32,179 bases of DNA, from NCBI GenBank assembly GCA_002789915.1, contig PFUD01000137.1:1-32179 (forward strand), given 5' to 3'. The notes under the pieces were generated by a model. It saw nothing but the letters and a program-made list of their open reading frames with translations. It had not been told where the DNA came from and ran no database searches. Made by a program: the position numbers and the translations under genes. The DNA comes from Comamonadaceae bacterium CG_4_9_14_3_um_filter_60_33. GTDB lineage: Bacteria; Pseudomonadota; Gammaproteobacteria; Burkholderiales; Burkholderiaceae_C. Shown piece by piece: positions 28,592 through 32,179 of the stretch. Numbering within the stretch: the first letter of the stretch is position 1; each line of letters opens with the position of its first letter.

Positions 28592-30186
28592 ACGCCGCCG
28601 CTGCGCCGCTGGGCTCAATCGCACTGGCCCGGCTGATTGCCGGGCACATTAGCCTGCACGCCTGCATGGCGGGCATGCGCATGGCGGCGCCGCTGATGGC
28701 GCTGCGCGCGGGGCACAGTGCGCTGGCCGTAGGCCTGTTGTTGTCTTTGTTTGCCCTGACGCAGGTGTTTCTGGCATTGCCCGCTGGGCGTTACGCCGAT
28801 CGCCACGGGTTCAAACGACCGGTTGGCTTTGCCGTGGTGTTCGCCAGCGTAGGCGCGGCGCTGGCGGTGGCGTTCCCGATCTTTCCCATTCTGTGCGTGA
28901 GTGCCCTGATGACGGGGGGTGCCGTGGGCGTGTCCGCCATCAGCCTTCAGCGCCATGTAGGGCGCTCGGCGCAGAACGATACCGAGCTCAAGCGCATGTT
29001 CAGCTGGCTCTCTATCGGCCCGGCGCTGTCCAACTTTGTCGGTCCGCTGTCGGCGGGTTTGCTGATTGACCTGGGTGGCTTCAGGCTGGCTTTTTTTGCG
29101 CTTGCTTGCTTGCCGCTGATGACCTGGCGCGCGGGGCACAGTGCGCTGGCCGTAGGCCTGTTGTTGTCTTTGTTTGCCCTGACGCAGGTGTTTCTGGCAT
29201 TGCCCGCTGGGCGTTACGCCGATCGCCACGGGTTCAAACGACCGGTTGGCTTTGCCGTGGTGTTCGCCAGCGTAGGCGCGGCGCTGGCGGTGGCGTTCCC
29301 GATCTTTCCCATTCTGTGCGTGAGTGCCCTGATGACGGGGGGTGCCGTGGGCGTGTCCGCCATCAGCCTTCAGCGCCATGTAGGGCGCTCGGCGCAGAAC
29401 GATACCGAGCTCAAGCGCATGTTCAGCTGGCTCTCTATCGGCCCGGCGCTGTCCAACTTTGTCGGTCCGCTGTCGGCGGGTTTGCTGATTGACCTGGGTG
29501 GCTTCAGGCTGGCTTTTTTTGCGCTTGCTTGCTTGCCGCTGATGACCTGGCTGTGGGTGCGCCACACTGTGGAGCTGCCGCCGTTGCAGGCGGCGCCCGG
29601 CGCAAAAAAGGGCCGGGCCTGGGATTTGCTGCGCGAGCCGATGATGCGCCGACTGATGCTGGTGAACTGGCTGCTGTCGTCGTGTTGGGATGTGCATACC
29701 TTTGTGGTGCCGGTGCTGGGGCACGAGCGCGGCTTGAGCGCATCAAGCATCGGCGCCATTTTGGGCGGCTTCGCTTTGGCCGCCACGGCTGTCAGGGTTG
29801 CCTTGCCGTTGCTGGCGGCGCATTTGCATGAGTGGGTGGTCGTGACCACGGCCATGTTGGCCACAGCTTTGCTGTTTGCGATTTACCCGTTCATGCCCTC
29901 GGCATTGACGATGGGCCTGTGCTCGGCGCTGTTGGGCATCTCGCTGGGCTCGGTGCAGCCGATGATCATGAGCACGCTGCACCAGATCACGCCCGAGGCA
30001 CGCCACGGCGAAGCGCTGGGCTTTCGCATGATGGCGATCCACGGCTCCAGCGTGGTGATGCCCATGCTCTTTGGCACAGCTGGTGCGGTGCTGGGCGTGT
30101 CATTGGTGTTTTGGACGGTGGGCGCCGGTGTGGCGTTGGGGGCACGCTCGGCTTGGCGCCTGCGACCGCCGGCTCACAAGGCGTAA
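28588..30186 (+). CDS. MFS transporter with an internal in-frame tandem duplication
   Basis: A 532-residue major facilitator superfamily protein starting at GTG 28588, overlapping rmuC by four bases (GTGA). Residues about 40-180 are repeated without any difference as 181-321. The unit holds five membrane segments (TM2-TM6) and motif A (GRYADRHGFKRP), so that motif occurs twice. With one unit removed the protein would be 391 residues with 12 helices, the standard MFS size. Adding five helices should invert the orientation of everything after the first unit, so the product is probably non-functional or misfolded unless the repeat is an assembly error. Substrate unknown; the single-copy form resembles drug or metabolite efflux proteins. 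The end overlaps the convergent LOG gene by 13 bases. Confidence 0.85.
   Translation: MNAAAAPLGSIALARLIAGHISLHACMAGMRMAAPLMALRAGHSALAVGLLLSLFALTQVFLALPAGRYADRHGFKRPVGFAVVFASVGAALAVAFPIFPILCVSALMTGGAVGVSAISLQRHVGRSAQNDTELKRMFSWLSIGPALSNFVGPLSAGLLIDLGGFRLAFFALACLPLMTWRAGHSALAVGLLLSLFALTQVFLALPAGRYADRHGFKRPVGFAVVFASVGAALAVAFPIFPILCVSALMTGGAVGVSAISLQRHVGRSAQNDTELKRMFSWLSIGPALSNFVGPLSAGLLIDLGGFRLAFFALACLPLMTWLWVRHTVELPPLQAAPGAKKGRAWDLLREPMMRRLMLVNWLLSSCWDVHTFVVPVLGHERGLSASSIGAILGGFALAATAVRVALPLLAAHLHEWVVVTTAMLATALLFAIYPFMPSALTMGLCSALLGISLGSVQPMIMSTLHQITPEARHGEALGFRMMAIHGSSVVMPMLFGTAGAVLGVSLVFWTVGAGVALGARSAWRLRPPAHKA
28704..29551 (+). repeat. Perfect 423-bp direct tandem duplication
   Basis: The unit at 28704-29126 is repeated at 29127-29549, with two further matching bases (GC) to 29551. 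I see no base difference between copies. The period of 423 is 141 codons, so the frame is kept. A two-base microhomology (GC) at the joint fits a recent slippage or template-switch event. Two identical copies can also arise from misassembly. Confidence 0.95.
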
Positions 30187-31049
30187 AAGCGCTGGATCGC
30201 TGCCCACGCTGCTTCGGGCTCGTCAACATATTCGAACAGCTTGAGGTCTTCTGCGGCGATCACGCCTTCTTCCACCATGGCGTCGAAATTGACCAGGCGC
30301 TTCCAGTAGGCAGAACCGAACAGCAAGATCGGCACCGGTTTTGATTTGCGGGTCTGCACCAGCGTGATGACTTCGAACAGTTCGTCGAGCGTGCCAAAGC
30401 CGCCGGGAAAAGCCACCAGCGCCTTGGCCCGCATCATGAGGTGCATCTTGCGCAGCGCAAAGTAGTGAAACTTGAAATTCAGCAGCGGCGTGACATAGGG
30501 GTTGGCACTTTGTTCGTGCGGCAGGGCGATGTTCAGGCCGACGCTCAAAGCGCCTACCTCATGCGCGCCACGGTTGGCCGCTTCCATGATGCCGGGTCCA
30601 CCGCCGGTGGTGATGAACAGACGCTCCTCGGGTCGGCGGTGCATGCTGTCGCCGGCAACCAGCCGTGCAAACAGGCGCGCCTGATCGTAATAATGCGCGT
30701 TGCGTACCTGCCGCTGCGCCAGCGCCAGCGTATCGGCGTCGCCACTTATCTGCGCCAACTGCAGATTTTTTTGCGCGTCTTCGGGTGCTGGAAAACGCGC
30801 GCTGCCAAACACCACTACCGTGTTCTCGATGCCCTGTTCGGCCTGGTCCAGGTCTGGCTTGAGCATTTCCAGTTGGAAGCGAATGCCGCGGGTTTCCCGG
30901 CGCAGCAAAAACTCGGGGTCGGCAAAGGCCAGACGATAGGCATTGGCTTGGAGCGGATTGCCATTTTCGGAGTAGTTCTGCAGTTCGGCCCAGGCGTCTG
31001 CGAGGCGGTTCTCGCTCAGGTTTTGGGGTGTCGTTTGGGTGTGGTTCAT
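30174..31049 (-). CDS. LOG family protein (TIGR00730)
   Basis: A 291-residue protein of the LOG/lysine-decarboxylase-like family. The nucleotide-binding motif GGGPGIMEAANRGAHEVG and the family motif PGGFGTLDELFEVITLVQT are both present, with the phosphoribohydrolase Glu in the latter. Plant and bacterial LOG proteins cleave cytokinin nucleotide 5'-monophosphates; the longer bacterial forms with an N-terminal extension of about 100 residues, as here, may instead act as nucleotide 5'-monophosphate nucleosidases (inference). I chose the ATG at 31049 (MNHTQTT); a Met three codons upstream is equally possible, and the frame to 31130 lacks family character. It overlaps the MFS end by 13 bases. Confidence 0.9.
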   Translation of the reverse strand: MNHTQTTPQNLSENRLADAWAELQNYSENGNPLQANAYRLAFADPEFLLRRETRGIRFQLEMLKPDLDQAEQGIENTVVVFGSARFPAPEDAQKNLQLAQISGDADTLALAQRQVRNAHYYDQARLFARLVAGDSMHRRPEERLFITTGGGPGIMEAANRGAHEVGALSVGLNIALPHEQSANPYVTPLLNFKFHYFALRKMHLMMRAKALVAFPGGFGTLDELFEVITLVQTRKSKPVPILLFGSAYWKRLVNFDAMVEEGVIAAEDLKLFEYVDEPEAAWAAIQRFYAL

Positions 31050-31144
31050 GGGGTGCATTGTGTCGGAAAAGCCAACAAGAGCTGTTGACGCCGGACATGA
31101 TATTTCGCAACAGGCCTGGCCCCAACGCACTTACGATGGCCAAC

Positions 31145-32179
31145 ATGACGACGATTTTTGATCCGTGGCGTTTCAGTGCCGTGTCGATGGACGTGGCAAC
31201 CAGCGCGCGGGCCTCGGCGCAAGCCATCGCCGGCCGACAACAGGCCCGGCTGGCCAGTTTGCTTGAGGGTGCCATGCGGGACTCACGCTTTTACCGCGAG
31301 CATCTGCGAGGCGTCGATCCGCAGAGTGCGGCGCTGGCTGAACTGCCACCGGTTTCCAGGCAGGCGTTGATGGGCTGTTTTGATGATTGGGTGACCGACC
31401 CCCGGCTCACACTGAACGAGCTTCGCGCTTTCACGGCAGATGCACAGCGCATCGGGGAAGCCTATCTGGGCCAGTATCTGGTGTGGGAGAGTTCGGGCAC
31501 CAGCCATCAACCCGGCATTTTTATCCAGAACGCGCAGACGATGGCGGTTTATGACGCGCTGGAGGCGCTGCGACGCACCGCACCGCGTCCCTTGCAACGC
31601 TGGTTCGACCCGTTGGGGCTGACTGAGCGGATCGCTTATGTTGGCGCCACCAGCGGCCACTTCGCCAGTGCCGTGACCATGCAAAGGTTACGCGCGTTGC
31701 ACCCCTGGCGTGCAGTGTCCATACGGAGCTTTTCGATCCTTCAATCGACCCGCTTGCTGGTGAACGAGCTCAATGCGTTCGCGCCAACGGTCATTGCCAC
31801 CTATCCCACCGTGGCGGTGGTGCTGGCGAATGAGGCCGATCATGGCGCGCTGCACTTTGCGCCCAGCGAGATATGGACGGGCGGTGAAAACCTTAGCCCG
31901 GCGGTGCGCCGGCGCCTGGAGTTAACCTTTGGCAGCGCGGTGCGCAGCAGCTACGGCGCCTCGGAGTTCATGTCGATCGCCTGGGAATGCGAGCAGCGTC
32001 GTATGCATGTGAATGCCGATTGGGTGATTTTGGAACCCGTCGATGCGCATGGCCAACCCATGCCTGCCGGCGAGTGGTCTTATTCGACCTTGTTGACCAA
32101 CCTGGCCAACCCGGTGCAGCCGCTGATTCGCTACGATCTGGGCGACCAGACGCGACTGCGCCACGAGCCCTGCGCGTGC
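31145..32179 (+). CDS. PaaK-like adenylate-forming enzyme, 3' end outside the window
   Basis: The frame from ATG 31145 stays open for 345 codons to the window edge, so this is the N-terminal part of a longer gene. It resembles phenylacetate-CoA ligase (PaaK) and coenzyme F390 synthetase-like proteins. The features are an N-terminal helix region with SRFYREHL, the phosphate-binding loop VWESSGTSHQPGIF near residues 113-126, and WTGGENLSP, SSYGASEFMSIAW and PLIRYDLGDQTRL in the adenylation core. The acyl substrate is unknown. It starts 95 bases from the divergent LOG gene. No stop is seen, so the total length (about 430 residues in the family) cannot be checked. Confidence 0.8.
   Translation, partial: MTTIFDPWRFSAVSMDVATSARASAQAIAGRQQARLASLLEGAMRDSRFYREHLRGVDPQSAALAELPPVSRQALMGCFDDWVTDPRLTLNELRAFTADAQRIGEAYLGQYLVWESSGTSHQPGIFIQNAQTMAVYDALEALRRTAPRPLQRWFDPLGLTERIAYVGATSGHFASAVTMQRLRALHPWRAVSIRSFSILQSTRLLVNELNAFAPTVIATYPTVAVVLANEADHGALHFAPSEIWTGGENLSPAVRRRLELTFGSAVRSSYGASEFMSIAWECEQRRMHVNADWVILEPVDAHGQPMPAGEWSYSTLLTNLANPVQPLIRYDLGDQTRLRHEPCAC

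Noticed and set aside
28704..29551. Tandem repeat as a CRISPR or transposon signature
   Set aside because: Only two 423-bp coding copies in frame, no spacers, no terminal inverted repeats, no transposase.
28615..29724. Antisense frame of 369 codons with an internal repeat opposite the MFS gene
   Set aside because: The repeat is only the mirror of the 423-bp duplication in the MFS gene; the product is a low-complexity Gln/Arg/His protein.

Overview
The window looks like chromosome of a betaproteobacterium, most likely Burkholderiales/Comamonadaceae (Rhodoferax- or Polaromonas-like). The reasons are the rpsF-priB-rpsR-rplI order, the pyrG-kdsA-eno-ftsB block, a divergent ppsR/ppsA pair, moderately high G+C and the general protein style. 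This placement is inference, because there is no rRNA or marker comparison. Most of the window is tightly packed housekeeping sequence.

Layout. 1-313 holds no gene I can support. 360-1055 (-) is a BI-1/YccA membrane protein, followed by a GlcG/HbpS-type protein (+). ppsR (-) and ppsA (+) diverge; ppsR encodes the kinase/phosphorylase that controls PEP synthase. Behind ppsA lies a sodium/solute symporter that carries its small DUF4212 subunit as an N-terminal fusion. 7406-8976 is the S6/PriB/S18/L9 operon with a promoter, a palindrome and a possible autoregulatory leader, closed by a strong terminator. A TauE/SafE exporter follows on the minus strand. Then comes pyrG-kdsA-eno-ftsB (-), divergent from coaBC-dut (+). 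A SlyD-like FKBP (-) diverges from a RoxA-type ribosomal oxygenase (+). Next are an alanine-rich lipoprotein and a gene-poor stretch (18298-18597) that contains a decayed fragment of a group II intron reverse transcriptase.

The largest unit is 18598-25913 (-), a ten-gene, fully overlapping operon for an Mrp/Mbh-like cation/proton antiporter complex. Its order is E-F-G-(MrpA C-terminal-like)-B-C-D1-D2-small 2-TM protein-D3. There is no fused MrpA. Instead there are three antiporter-like D subunits and one uncharacterised small subunit. One D subunit (D3) has Asn where the other two have the TM7 lysine, and the MrpA-tail gene appears to start at an AUC codon behind an excellent Shine-Dalgarno sequence. 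With the sodium symporter at 5088, this suggests that Na+ circulation matters to the cell (inference).

The right end carries a D-2-hydroxyacid dehydrogenase, rmuC, and an MFS transporter interrupted by an in-frame 423-bp perfect tandem duplication that adds five membrane helices. A LOG-family protein (-) follows, and then the first 345 codons of a PaaK-like adenylate-forming enzyme that runs off the window. The MFS duplication and the three-D antiporter operon are the parts most worth a second look.
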